64,000 nucleotides of DNA from NCBI GenBank assembly GCA_001986395.2, contig MQVO02000053.1, forward strand, positions 1-64,000, in the 5' to 3' direction. The notes beneath the pieces are model-generated. The model saw nothing but the letters and a program-made list of their open reading frames with translations. It was not told where the DNA came from and ran no database searches. The position numbers and the translations under genes are program-made. Every line of letters begins with the position of its first letter. Position 1 is the stretch's first letter. Source of the DNA: Irpex lacteus (lineage: Eukaryota; Basidiomycota; Agaricomycetes; Polyporales; Irpicaceae). Of this stretch, positions 10,170-21,989 are shown one piece after another.

Positions 10170-11901
10170 ATGAGCACCGGCACCGTAACTGCACCTCCCG
10201 CCTCTCCCTCTTTGACATCTCCCACTGGCCCACGACCACTGCAACTCTTAGACAGCAATATTCCTTCTGCGCTGAACTCTCCTGTGTCTGCGTTGACATC
10301 TCCGCACAGCTCAGCGCTCGGTCTGTCAACCCCTCCTCCGTCTGCCCGCACGTTCAAGCAGGGAAACCCTCGAAGACAGTCTTCGATATCGTACTTTCCG
10401 AGCGACTATGTCCGTTCACCCAGCGTTCGCTCTCCGACGACACCAAGTAGTCCGTTCAGCAAACCGTCACCACGGAGAACCGCGTCCGTAGGTGTATGGG
10501 ATGACGACGTTGCGGGTGCCTTCTCGACGATAAAGAGAGACAGAAGAAGTATGGGTGCATTGATAGGGAGTAGAGAGAATCCACCGTCCAGTCCCGTCGT
10601 GGACCACGGGCCTCTTGCGCTTACGGAGAAGTGAGTGATTAGCTTTCGTTTGCTCTTTCCATTGACTGCGCTTCCTAATGCTCTTCCCATAGACATGCAG
10701 ACCTTCTCCAGTTCATTGCGCAGAAAGAGGCTAAGTGCCTCGAACTGCGATCCCAGCTGGAAGTACACGAAGCGGAGTTAGGCCAACTGAAGCGCAAGTG
10801 GGAGAGGATCGTGAGCCGCGGTATGGACCGAGCATACTCAACTCCAGGGTCTACGTCCACTCCCGCCTCATCCTCCACTGTGTCCTCCATCATTCCATCC
10901 GCTCGAGACGCTCTCAAAGAAGGTGCACGACTCCTAGCAGCTGGTCTCAACGACTTCTCCTCTCCAGACCAGCCCCCTCAGTCTTCCCCTACTCCCTCGG
11001 TAGTCTCGCCCATCGTAGCTCCCATGTCCGGATTCGCAACAATCTCACGAGCATCTATTGCTTCTCAGAAGGCTGTGCCTCGGCATGAAACTACACAGAG
11101 TATGAGCTCTGTGTCAACTGCGACCTCGACGCGAACTTCAACTACGCAGAGCAGCCAAAGACTATCCCAGTCGTCGGCATCCTCACTACTGTCTTCGCTC
11201 TCTCTGGACGACCCCATCGAAGAGAGTTCACCTGCAGAAGTCCTCCTGGATGACCCTTCAGTGCCCTCTGCAACTTCTCCGATACAAGCCAACCGGTCCG
11301 AGAAGACTCTGAGAAGGCGATCTCAGGACAAGAAGGATTCGCTCACGCGTCCGCCAATCTCTTCGTCGCCTCTAGCGAATGACGCGCAGAAAACAGAGCA
11401 TGTTTCGACTGCTACGGGCAAAGTCAAGACACGGCCCCCTTCGATAGCTCTGGGGAACTCTCTCTTGCCCACCCCCGTGTCGGCATGGATGGGCAGCGTC
11501 GGGTCGAGTGTCGGGCGCAAGTGGGAAGAGATGCAAAAGACTGAGACGTGCGTCCTGTTTTACTATTCTACTTACGACGACGCTGAATTTCTGTTTTAAC
11601 CTTCCCTCGATAACACAGGTTCACAAAGTCCCAGAAACGCGCCTCCCTCCTCCTGTCCGACGTTTCCCAGTCCTTGTTCGCGGCTCTCGCATCTCCCACA
11701 CCGTCTGCAGGTCCCTCACCAATGCAAAAGTCCTCGCCTCTCTCCTCCGACCTGACGACCTCCTCTTCTGCCTCCTTACTGGACGACGAGCCTGAGCAGT
11801 CGACGCTCAGCGCGCCTTTAATCCCGAGCGTGGTGACCTCGTCGTCATCTCCTACACCCTCGCAGAAAAAAATCGACGACGACGACGAGTGGAATTGGTA
11901 G
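10170..11901 (+). CDS. Ser-rich protein with central coiled coil, DUF4048-like
   Basis: Predicted 532 aa from exons 10170-10630, 10693-11547 and 11619-11901, with introns of 62 and 71 nt in consistent phase. The first ATG in the open frame is at 10170; upstream of it the frame is open but lacks ATG. Residues 1-150 are Ser/Pro/Thr-rich with basic patches. A heptad-like stretch follows directly after intron 1 (LLQFIAQKEAKCLEL...LGQLKRKWERIVSRG). Next come a helical segment (ARDALKEGARLLAAGL), a long Ser-rich linker, and WMGSVGSSVGRKWEEMQ near the second intron. The C-terminus is a striking acidic-aromatic end, DDDDEWNW. The arrangement resembles fungal DUF4048 proteins of unknown function; I am not certain of that assignment. 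Likely cytoplasmic and phosphorylated, by inference from composition. Confidence 0.8.
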
Positions 11902-12277
11902 ACACGAGCAGCAAGTGCAAGACGTCCTATCGACATCGGTGATATAGTGTATGGCATTTAATTAATCTCGTTGTGTGTTGTGTTTCTGTTTCTGTCTCTG
12001 TCTCTGCGCGGGACGTTGGAGAATTCAGTGGTGGTTGCAGGCTCATCCTTTTTCTGTGCGGTGCGTGCATAAGTGCGTATACTACAGCTGGTCACTCGGT
12101 CCTTTTTATTTCGTTCGCATTTTGTCGACATCTTTGATTGTTTTTCGTGTTCAACCTCGTGGATGGATCTCTCATAGTCATACTACTACTTAGAGTACAG
12201 GAATTTATGTGAATACTTATACGGCTGTGTTGCCGTGTGCAGAAGTATTGATCTACTGTGGTCCGATGACAAGGTGA
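11902..12277. other. intergenic between convergent genes
   Basis: Contains a TCTGTTTCTGTCTCTG pyrimidine repeat near 11985-12005 and otherwise AT-rich 3' flank. No gene seen. Confidence 0.6.
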
Positions 12278-13699
12278 TCAAAAGCGTAACACCCCTCGTT
12301 TCTTGAGCACTGGCAAAGCCGAAGCGAACGCCGTTCGATCGTCTTCGTCGAATGTACGTATCTTCTGACCATGTCTCATGATCCTGAACGACCTCAACAT
12401 CTTCAGTTGGGTCATCGCATGCTGGATCTGTGCCAGCTCGGCCGAGCAGGTCCCGGCGAGGTACCTCCCAGGCACACGCCGCTCAGGATCGTACAGCCAG
12501 TCATCAAGCACTAAGGTCATTGTCACCTCTTGCACCAACGAATACATTCCCGTCAAAGTCTGGTTTGCCGTGAGTGACGAGAGGATGTTGGCGACAGCGA
12601 GCATATCGGCACGGTTCTCCTCGTCTTTGAAGTCGCCGATGGTGTAGAACATCACCCGCAACTTCTTGAGTGACGTGAATCCAGACAAGTCGAGACGAGC
12701 GTGTCGACGGGCTGCCCAGGAGAGGGGGTGGAGGGTGGAGTTAGGATGAAGGTGCCATGGTCGTACAAGGGAGGACATGGACGACTCACGGGCGATGAAC
12801 CAACCGACGTTGCAGTTGAACTCTTCTAGTTGGGGAGCGACGAGGGCGAGGAACTCTTCGATGTCGCCTTCGTCAAAGCGACCCGGGATGGCGTTGAGGT
12901 TCAGACTGAGGCTTCTGAGGCCGTGGGTGCGGAAGGAGGCCGTTTGGGCCAATATCCGAGTGAGTCCGTGGATGCCGGTCACGGAGGAGATGTCGAGTGA
13001 CTCGATGTGAAGCCCCGCTGGAAGCTTGGGGAGGGGAAACGACGGCTGTAGCTGCAAACCGAATATTCGTTGCAGAGACACCCGTTTGACGTTGCCGAGC
13101 CATGGAAAGAGACAGAGAACATCCGTCAAACACATGTCGAAAGGTGAGCGATGACGGAAGATGAACGAGAACCTGTTAAGATTGAGGGCGCGTTTCGGAA
13201 GCTGCAACGACTCGAATACGTCCGGTCTTAAGAGGATGTCCTGCATCGCTACCTCCTGTAGCTTGGGAAACATGCAGAGGACCTCTCCGAGTAGTGACAG
13301 GCTATAATACTGCGATCCATCGTCTGGCAGGTCCGACGCGAACGCCTCGGCCAGCGGCACTGTGAACTGGACGTTCTTGACACAGTCGCAGATCCATGGC
13401 ACAGTCTTGAGCCAGGAGAGTGCCTCGCTTAGACCCTTGCCCCTGCCTTCCGGCGATACCTGAAGAGGTAGTGTTCGGAATAGAAGAGGAAGTGTGATCT
13501 CTCGCCATGCTCTACAGACGAGCGAGCATGTCGCGAGGTCCCGTCTGAGGTCGATGTCGTCCGGTTTAGGGCCGCAGTGTGATTGAAGACCGAACCAATC
13601 AAGTCCGTCGGCCTGATTGTATGGCTCAGGAACAGGAGTAAGTTCCTCGAGAATAGAGCAGATGAGCTCTGTAGGGAGGTCTTCGATGTGTCGTGGCAT
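12278..13699 (-). CDS. F-box protein, single exon
   Basis: Uninterrupted 473-aa frame, unusual here for having no intron. Residues 4-80 form an F-box: IEDLPTELICSILEEL, an acidic linker, then ATCSLVCRAWREITLPLLFRTL. The rest is a leucine-rich, LRR-like alpha/beta region (for example LQEVAMQDILL, LRSLSLNLNAI, FTSLKKLRVMFY). By family knowledge such proteins are substrate receptors of SCF (Skp1-Cullin-F-box) ubiquitin ligases; the target is unknown. F-box genes are greatly expanded in agaricomycetes, and this one is not a close copy of the other F-box genes in the window. Confidence 0.85.
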   Translation of the reverse strand: MPRHIEDLPTELICSILEELTPVPEPYNQADGLDWFGLQSHCGPKPDDIDLRRDLATCSLVCRAWREITLPLLFRTLPLQVSPEGRGKGLSEALSWLKTVPWICDCVKNVQFTVPLAEAFASDLPDDGSQYYSLSLLGEVLCMFPKLQEVAMQDILLRPDVFESLQLPKRALNLNRFSFIFRHRSPFDMCLTDVLCLFPWLGNVKRVSLQRIFGLQLQPSFPLPKLPAGLHIESLDISSVTGIHGLTRILAQTASFRTHGLRSLSLNLNAIPGRFDEGDIEEFLALVAPQLEEFNCNVGWFIARESSMSSLVRPWHLHPNSTLHPLSWAARRHARLDLSGFTSLKKLRVMFYTIGDFKDEENRADMLAVANILSSLTANQTLTGMYSLVQEVTMTLVLDDWLYDPERRVPGRYLAGTCSAELAQIQHAMTQLKMLRSFRIMRHGQKIRTFDEDDRTAFASALPVLKKRGVLRF

Positions 13700-14757
13700 G
13701 TCTTGACACGAAACAAACGCAGTTAGTCAACTTACTCCTCAGTGCGGCTTATCTGCTCACCTATTCAAGTTTCAGCTTTTACTGAAGATGATTGTTTAAA
13801 CGATGAGGATGTCTCGTATGGCTGTGCTGGTCGGAAGATATTCCTCTCGGCTGCACCCCAAACCTATCTTCACCACTGCTCCAGCGGCTTGGGGGAGGGG
13901 GTAAGTAGGAGATAAGACCATACTTGAGCGACTGAAATATACACGGTCGTCGTGGTGATTGTCTGAGCAGTGAGCGCTCTCGTAATGACACCGGCCGCAG
14001 CGGTACTCGTGGTAGCCAGCTCGTGCAGGTCATATCTGGGCCACAACCACCGAAGATTGCCTTTATCGCTATTGAAGCAACATGGCTGACGTTCATAAGA
14101 ACTTCTCAGCTGAGACTGTGGTGGTTCTCCGTCACCGAGAGTCATCCGGTCGTGCATCGTCCTACTATGAATTGGGCAGTATTTCAAGTTGCTCATCAGT
14201 TTCCCCGAAACGTACGAGGTGCGAGGAAGATAGAAGTACGGTGGGCACATATGTCTCATTGCTCGTGGGCTTCCCATTCGAGACGTGTCGTAAGGGCTCG
14301 ACTGGGGCGTATTGGTAATGTAGTGGTGGTGAACAGCAGAGCTCTAGATACCCGCATCAACTTGAATGTGATGCGTCATACGCAAACACATGTTTATACA
14401 TCCTTTGACAATATTAAGCAAAATATACAGTACATTCTGATTTCTGAAGCTTCAAGCTTTAAGGATGGCTGAGAGTTGGTTGAGACAGTCATCGCTTGTA
14501 GACTTGTAAATCCACTCCCACTGTTATCGAGCATGATGTCCATCCCTTACCACGTTTGGCTGATCCTCGATTGCAGGTCCCCATAACCCACTATAGGTAG
14601 GCTGACTGGACAGCAACTGGCAATCATCGGGATCTGCGTGTGCATTGCAACTAGGTTAGGAGTACGTTCCCTCTTCTCAGAAACCTGTGCTGATAATTTG
14701 TCAATCTAATGATACAATTGTTGAACGCGACCGACATCCCCACCAACATGCGTGCAC
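13700..14757. other. intergenic, no gene supported
   Basis: Several overlapping open frames up to about 150 codons occur on both strands (for example 14023-14472), but none shows a recognisable domain, sensible composition or consistent splice sites. I treat them as chance frames. Confidence 0.5.
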
Positions 14758-16537
14758 TCAAGCCTGGCTGCGTCCGATTTCGCCGGGATCATATTCTTCT
14801 CCCTGTTCATCTATTTCGTCGAGCCTCTGCCGCGTCGTGAACTGCAGAGTTGATATGATATGAGTTGAGAATGGCACTGTTGTTGCGTTGATATGGTCTG
14901 TATGTTCCGCTGAATTGTGCAGGTTGAGAGTCAATCTGGACATCATTGTTACAGAGATACTGCTCGGTGCCGAGGAGTTAATACTGATGTTTAACACCAA
15001 CCGCGATAGAAAATGGGAGAGTCACGTACGTGCTTGCAGCCGTCGACAACGCGCCTCGCAGCGCTGGCTGTATTGGTCATAAATATCAAACTACATTCTT
15101 TGAGAGGCCACGTATACGTACCGCAGCAACCTGTGACGGTGGAACCATGAGTACAATCCATAATACGTACAAGGAATGTCTCACGTAGAAAGTGATGACG
15201 TTGGCACCCTGTGCAAGCATCATCACGCTGTTTGTTCTTGAGATCTTTGTTGAGTGCGAAGCATCGAAAGAACTTACCCAAAGTAAATTGCACCTACACA
15301 TCCAAGAGATACATCAGCAATGGCTGACAATAGCAAACTGTCAGGAGCGACTGACCATCTCGAAACATGAGTGATATGAGGTTCAAACGCCCTACTAGCT
15401 TGTTGCCAACACGTTCCTTATACGTCTGGAGGATCGTCAAGATGAAGATCATGGCATCGAACGCAAACAGCGCCTCCCAAGCTACTGCAATATCTATTGT
15501 GATACAACACGATCAGATTAGTATGTGCATTTTCATTTTGCACTTCAACGTGGTAAACCTACGGATGGAGCTATTGTCGTGCATTAGATGTAATCATTGT
15601 GTATGCAGAGTGTCTACTCACGACGTCTTTGAAGGGGCGATATGGCAACCTTGTTGAAGCGAGACTTCCGCAGCTTGTCCAGTAACAGCCCACTGTGCAG
15701 AAGATCAATCTCTGGTATCTACGGTACCGAAGTCAATGCTTTAAAGCCGAAGTACGACTCACTATAGATAGAGAGAGCAGCACGAAGCCCACGCCGAACA
15801 CAAGAGCCGCGATACGTTTGCTCTTCGAGTATAAAGCGTATGTCCTGAGGAACTGCATGTCTTGAGAAGCAATCAACAATCATACGTTCAATCGGTCGAT
15901 AAGGAGGGGACTCAAGCTCACTCGCGACCAATATCTGCGTGGCCATGAGAACTATCTGGCGATAGAATGCATAGTTCACACAGCTATAGACCCAAAGTTC
16001 AGCAGACGATGGCTGTGTGTGGCGTTGTTGAACCATACCTCTTTAGAATGGTGAGCTGAATTGTTCAATGTTGGGTGGTGATTATAGAAAGTTCATACCT
16101 CAATTGTTTGGAATGAATTTGAAAAGTTCCCGAATGTGATCGTTATAATCTATTGTATTGTTTTGTCAGAAGACAGAGACATAGTAGGCGAGGAGTGCAG
16201 AGGAGACTTACGGAAAAGAATGCAAAATAACGAGTGAGTAGAAAGTGCACGGAAGCACCTGATCCAGGAGACGTCCATATTCGTGAGAGTTCTTGGCCGA
16301 AGGTGAGGAGGTGGTCGTAAAAGAGTATCGCTATGCGGACAGTTCAGCCTCAAGGCGTTCTGTAGCTGAATGTCACGACAGATGCTTACTGATGCCAACT
16401 AGATGTAGGAAACTGTGGACATAACTAAGTACTGCGAGTCAGCTCTGAGTATATCAGGGCGAGTGAGAGTGATTTATGACTTACATCTGCTCTTCCGGAA
16501 AATCCGTTGCAGTTCCCTGAATAACATTTGCACCCAT
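14758..16537 (-). CDS. DUF6533-type seven-helix membrane protein with micro-exons
   Basis: Predicted 334 aa from 14 exons: 16537-16485, 16424-16390, 16330-16212, 16149-16099, 16012-15922, 15860-15763, 15692-15622, 15570-15563, 15493-15356, 15293-15278, 15236-15185, 15130-15122, 15067-15030 and 14983-14758. Every junction is GT-AG and in phase. Recognisable segments of the family appear in order: ITILFYDHLLTFGQELSRIW (the DUF6533 signature), QFLRTYALYSKSKR, WAVTGQAAEVSLQQGCH, IAVAWEALFAFDAMIF, FRDGAIYF, GANVITFY, LRGALSTAAS and SVTMMSRLTLNLH at the end. About seven hydrophobic helices are expected. The family is abundant in agaricomycetes, sits in membranes and has no established function; GPCR-like roles are speculation. 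Exon 5 start and the two smallest exons (8 and 9 nt) are the least certain parts. Confidence 0.85.
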
Positions 16538-18928
16538 TTCAAGTGGTAGCCCAAGCTACACCAGAAAGCCGATAAGGATATTAAACAAAATAGAAGATCT
16601 TACAGTAGCAACTTCACGCCTGCGTCAAAACAAAGGGAAACGACTGCGAGGGGGCAACGCTCAGCGCGGCTTGAGCTTCTCCCCGGGCGCATCGTCCGTC
16701 TTATGTATATTTTACAGCCGGGAGCAGCACAGCGATGTTGGGTTAAGTTTGGCATGAAGAAGATCGGGTTTATAGTGCACGGAGAGGGAAGGCAAATAAC
16801 CATATGACATTATTGACGTTGATGTGTGATCGTCAAGGTCGAAGATATCCTCGTGGCCAATCGCGCGGACATACAGGAACGTTGGCCGCCCTTTGGTGGC
16901 TGAAGAAGCGTTCCTGTATCCACAACCTGCAGATCAGTGTCTAGGGGGCATCATTGGCTCAGTTGATTTATTCACCTGCATTGCAAAGACTCCCGGAGAA
17001 GCGACTAAAACCATCCTGCTCTGTCTTCGTCAGAGATCGTCGTCGCTTCGCGCTCGCAGAAGACCTGAATAACGTTCGCTCGGATTATTTAGGTGAAGAG
17101 TACCACCGCCGACTGTAAACGTCAACGCTGTAAGTTGGGTGGTTGTTAGGCTACAGTGGAGCCATCAAAATGCTTGCGCAGGACCATGAAACATCGTATT
17201 TGCAAGCATACCTAGTTGATAATCTGGTACGATCTGCACAGCATATGTCATAGGTTGCGCAGATGCCAAGCTGAGCTAGTCGGCAACGCCGGTGTAATTA
17301 TGCGCATGAGACCTGCAGGACAGCTGCGTGCTAGCCACTCTGAACGTTCTGAACTCTGAAGCTTTCTTTCGACTCCAGAGTTGACCATACCATACTTGTC
17401 GTGTGTAGTTCTATACTCGTAGCTGCAGCGGCGACCCATGTAGCAGTCACGCTTTCTGCTTACAGAAGTGTCAGACCTGCAGTTACTATCGTTTAGACTC
17501 AGTAAGGCACAGGGCGTACTCACTAGTTCTCGCTTCCGGCCGTTGTGAGCTGTCTCACGACTTCCTATCACCATTTTTCAAAACTTGAAAATATTGGCTA
17601 TATGTAACTTGAGCGTGTTATGATAGAAAGACAGTTGAATGTAATGAACAAGGCTACATCCGCCGCGCCGACGCCGATGAGTGGCCACCATCACCGGAGG
17701 CCGGCATTAGCAGACCGGCAATGCCCGCGAAGACCGTACTACCAGCTGGGGCCTGTAGTGGTCACTTTTACGTTGTCACTACACGGGTACCTTTGAACCT
17801 CAAGCTTCAAGTTTAATGCACAAATCTCGAAGAAGTTGACCAGATCCATAAAACCACATTTGCAGATGGTTTAGCAAATAGCTTGATCTAGATATCTACA
17901 GCCTCACGCGAACTCTAACGAACTGACCTTGTGGTTTGATGCAGTATCGTTCCCTCAATATTAAATGAGGTATGCTGGTGCCATTGCTGTCTATTCACAC
18001 AGAAAGAACACTGATTCTCACCTCTTTAGGGTTCCCTTTGTTTCGTGTCATGGATAAAACTGGAAGTATCACTAAGGGCGGGATGATGATTCATTGGTAG
18101 TTCTCGTCGCCTAGATAGGTGAGTATACTCCCGGTCAGAGTGCCTTACTATTCGTGCTTATTATGCGGGTAGTGTTCACTTTTCTCTTGCCATAGGCCGC
18201 TCGTCGATACCCGTCAGATTGCAATGCGAGGGTTTGCAATCTCGCCAACTACACGAACCTTGATTCTTTGCCAACCAAATTGAGCTGTGGAACGTATTGC
18301 ATGCAACGGCATAGATCTGCATTAAGTATCTTTGGTAATTTCATGGATATTATCCGCGTAAGGCGCGACATCCACTTCTCGAAGCAAAGGTATTAGCCGA
18401 AGTAGGGTAAGTACGCCTCGCTCAGTGTCACGGCTCGGTTGTTCGCTGACTGCATTGCGTTTTCGTGATTCAAGGTCGCACAACATATGGAGCTTGAGTT
18501 TCTGAGAAACGCATTCGCGAAGTAGCTTACGGTATGTTCGCCACACGTGGTTAGCGTCAGACCGATCTGACCGACCACCTGATTGCCTGTAGACTTTCAT
18601 GAAGTACCAACTGCTGGCCTAATATGTGCGTGCAAGTGCCGATCTATAGACTCCATCAGGTCAAGGTCATTTGAGCGGTGGAAGCATAAAGAGTCCAGCT
18701 CACCCCTACCACGTGTTTTGTAGATGATAAGGGTATGTATGTGGGACGTTGTCGGGCTATCGCAATCGCCCCTTCTTCGCGGATCTTTCTCCTCGACATA
18801 TCTTCAATCTCTTCTCTTAAGGCTGGCCCTTCCTTTTCAACTGCTGAGTCGATCTATCCAGCTTTTATGTTTTGTTTGATCACTAGGAACTCACACGGAC
18901 CAAGTACTCTCCTTGACAAGATTGCAAG
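16538..18928. other. gene-poor region
   Basis: No confident gene in 2.4 kb. A minus-strand frame at 18322-18600 (92 codons, with a Leu-rich GVLTLLRLIPLLREVDV stretch) might be a remnant of an F-box/LRR-like protein but is too short to call. A small inverted repeat lies at 16871-16919. Confidence 0.5.
16871..16919. repeat. short inverted repeat, 11-bp arms
   Basis: ATACAGGAACG (16871-16881) and its exact reverse complement CGTTCCTGTAT (16909-16919) flank a 27-nt loop. It lies in gene-poor DNA with no neighbouring gene to serve. Arms this short may be chance. Confidence 0.5.
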
Positions 18929-20438
18929 ATGATTTACGACGGTCCTCGAGACTCCTTCGTCCAGAACGCCAAGATTGCGCTCAAGCTGGCCGACACAGAT
19001 ATTCACCTCTGGGCTGATTTGAACTCGAAGCCGCCCTCTGTTGTCCTAGGAGGTCCTGTTAAGCTTCAAGCGGTCAGGACACCCAGTAGGCCTAGAGATA
19101 TCCTGAGCAGCGTGGCGCGTCCGACGGGGCCCAGGTACGTTGCCGTTCACACGTTTACTTCGGCGTCTTACTTTGTTCTGTCAGGTCCGGACTGATCTTT
19201 GTAGAACCGCCGACTGCTTCTGCTCAGAACGCTGAGCGGAAATCGCATGTAGTGGCCGCAAGTACGGCCGCACGGCTGTTCCTTCGTCGATCTCTGTATG
19301 TTCTGTTCATCACATGGGCTCATTAACGTTATTGTCGCTGATAATGCTTCCTTACAGTCATGGTTTCAAGAAACATGAATGTGTTGCGTGTCAACATATG
19401 GTTATGGATGCGAATGCGGTCCGAGTACCCTGCGGACACTTCTACGATATACCATGTCTTCTTAGTCTGATCAGGGCCTCTACGCAGGATGAATCCATCT
19501 TTCCCCCACGATGCTGTCAAGATACAGTACCAACTTCTCTATTCGAGAAGCACATGGACCCGCAGTTATTACGCATGTTCTCTCTCAAGACCCAGGAGTT
19601 CAGCACGCCCAAACGCGTCTACTGTTCAAAGGTGACCTGTAACCGCTTCCTTGGTCCTCGGACGAAATCTAGGGGTGGCCCACCTCACGCGTACACTTGC
19701 ACAGAATCAGGGTGCGCGACTCGCACGTGCAGTAGATGTCGATGCGAAGTGAAGAAGCACGTCCTGCACGCGTGTAGACCGGACGACGTCCCTCGGCGTC
19801 TGGTGCAGCGCGGCTGCGCGCAGCAGTGCCCTGGATGCGACAGGCTGGTCGAGCTCAAGAGCGGCTGCTTCCACATTACGTGCGTGTGTAAGACGCAGTT
19901 CTGTTACCGATGTGGGGTGAAGTGGAAGACATGCAAGTGTCCGCTTTGGGAAGAGGGTCGTCTGATTGCTGGCGATGTGGACGGAGATGATATGGCACGA
20001 CCGCCTTCAGTTCCGGTTCTACCACCTGTCCCTCGCCCGGAGAGGTTTCGCCATACTTGGATTCATCCTCCCCCTCCTGAGCGACCTCCTGACCCACCCT
20101 CGAAGCGAAGTGTAAGAAGTAGTGCTCCGGCTCAGCTACAGGGTCACATACACGCTCGAGAAACTGTCGTTTTACGCGGCATCGAGGCTCAAGAACGTCG
20201 AGCAAAGCACAAAGAAGAACCACCTCCACCTATTTCCCCTAAGAACACTGTCTCTTGCTCCACAATCGATACTCGACGGCTCGATGCCCTGGAAGAACAT
20301 ATCGATCGCCTCATATACGACGTACAGCACTACCAATGTCGCCACGAATGGAGGGCGAGTCTTCGTTCGACCTCCGGAAAGCCTTGCGCCTGCGGAGACT
20401 CCGCTGTTTATGTACGTACACACTCTCCGGCCATGTAA
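18929..20438 (+). CDS. RBR-type (RING-IBR-RING) ubiquitin ligase-like protein
   Basis: Predicted 465 aa from exons 18929-19134, 19185-19295 and 19358-20438, introns 50 and 62 nt, phases consistent. Zinc-binding pattern: a degenerate RING1 at about residues 114-162 (C-x2-C, PCGHFYDIPC, PPRCC), an IBR-like region at about 195-245 (RVYCSKVTCNRFLG, YTCTESGC, CSRC), and RING2 at about 259-300 (CPGCD, SGCFHITCVC, FCYRCGVKWKTCKC). The GC-F-HITC element carries the position where RBR ligases form the ubiquitin thioester (about Cys276). A Pro-rich stretch and a basic helical tail follow. By family knowledge it should be a cytosolic E3 ligase; its substrate is unknown. The N-terminal 100 residues match a common fungal RBR leader but no named domain. 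A broken partial copy lies just downstream. Confidence 0.88.
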
Positions 20439-20879
20439 ATCCAAACTCACACAACTGTTATGCCACTAGCGCTGTTCTTGTTGCGCTGCAGTTGCGTGCA
20501 TGAGATGCAGATGCAGCCAGGTAAACTAAACTATTTTATTTTTCGAGCAGGCCCCGTGCGATCCGACATGCCAACTTCTACTCATTATGCTCATAAGTTT
20601 GTCAGTTCTCCATGCCACTGATCTTGTCAGTGCCTATGGCCCCCATGATGTATGCCCCATGATATATGCCCCGTATGCTCTTCGTTGGTTTCGTTCTTGT
20701 ACTACTCATGCTGTAGACTCCTGACGCTGTCTGGCTCATTTGGAAATTGTGGCCCGAAATCTAAACTCTATCTAAGCCTGCTCGATCCAGTGGGAAGGCC
20801 TCAACGTCCCCGAGTAGCAACGTTGAACAGCAGTGAATGCGCTTCTATAACAAATATGAAAGGATACCGCCTCATTCGG
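20439..20879. other. spacer between the RBR gene and its decayed copy
   Basis: 3' flank of the RBR gene and possibly the unrecognisable 5' part of the decayed copy (a VGRPQRPR segment near 20793-20816 loosely recalls ARPTGPR in the parent). Nothing else seen. Confidence 0.45.
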
Positions 20880-21195
20880 TGCCAGGTAGTTGCGCTGGAT
20901 AGACTTGCGTCATTCGCCCATCCCTCATCCCAGGAACCGGAATACGAGCTTCCTGTGGATATTTCTACGGGATCACTTGCGCTTTGGATCTATTCCGCGT
21001 ATCCAGGGCTGCTGGTGTCGAAGAATTACTTTTCTCACCTCGTTGCTGCAAGCAGAAGATTTATCTTTCTCTCGTGAAATCGTACATGGATGATGATCTT
21101 CCCTCGCTACTCGAATCCAAGTCTGTGGAGTTCAGCACTTTGAAGAGAGTCTACTGTGCCAGCCCTGGCTATAGTCTTTCCGGGAATGGTAAGTA
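20880..21195 (+). pseudogene. RBR protein fragment, tandem partial duplicate
   Basis: One frame encodes CGYFYGITCALDLFRVSRA, then LLFSPRCCKQK, a spacer, and VEFSTLKRVYCAS. These align in order with CGHFYDIPCLLSLIRAS, SIFPPRCCQD and QEFSTPKRVYCS of the intact RBR gene 1.5 kb upstream (RING1 into the start of the IBR). Similarity stops near 21195; the rest of the IBR and the whole RING2 are missing. It cannot make a ligase, and the surrounding frames are closed. The divergence suggests an old tandem duplication. Confidence 0.7.
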
Positions 21196-21989
21196 ACAGC
21201 CTTTGTGGCGTTATTGGCGCCATACGTGACACTATCATTCCCAGGCCCAAACTCTGTTCTTCCTAACCCTCACGTCCCACTCAAGTACTTTCGCTCTTGA
21301 AGCTTGAGGTTTCTATAATCAACCCCTTCCAGCTTCTAAAATCAAGCTATATATCCGAGAATATTCTACTCCGACCGCGCCACCCGCTGAGTAGCGTGTC
21401 GAGGTGTCATAGTAGTCGTCATTGCTGTCAAGCTTGTTGTGTTTTGGCACTGGGTAATCTATATGTATCGTTTCGACTTATCTCAGTGAATGAACCGTAT
21501 AAACGCACTGGGCGTAGATGTACGGTTCTTTGCAGGATCTGCTCGAGGCGCAGCAAGCTAACGGGTCAGTGACCAGTCTTTTTCTGCACTTTACGTATTC
21601 TCATTACTTCTCGTAAATGGCTTCTTGGACATAGGAATGTTGCTCGGCAGGGTTGCACAGCGAAGACACATCTAGCCTGTTCCAACGGGACGTAAATGGC
21701 ATACACAGGTACTATACTACGTTCATCCTTTGCCTTGCAAGTTGGGGTTTCCCGCTAGTGCCGCCACAACACATGTTGAAGTGAATTCGTTCGAGCACGT
21801 CTGATCATGTGTATGCCAATATGTGCAACAAGGTGATACTCTTTGAGAGAAGCTTGGCCGAAGACCTATTCGCGTTGTCCAAGGCGCTACTCCCATTCTT
21901 CCTTGGAGACCTCGGCATATATTTACCTCGTACTGCCGACTGTACTCGTCTACCATCCTAGCCTCCTGTCCTAGTTACTGCCCTGGAGG
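21196..21989. other. intergenic before the tandem array
   Basis: No gene seen. It contains the promoter region of array copy A; unlike copies C, D and E, I find no AGCAGGACATACAT-like element here. Confidence 0.5.

Noticed and set aside
14023..14472. 149-codon plus-strand open frame
   Set aside because: No recognisable motif; overlapping frames on the other strand are equally long; composition looks random.
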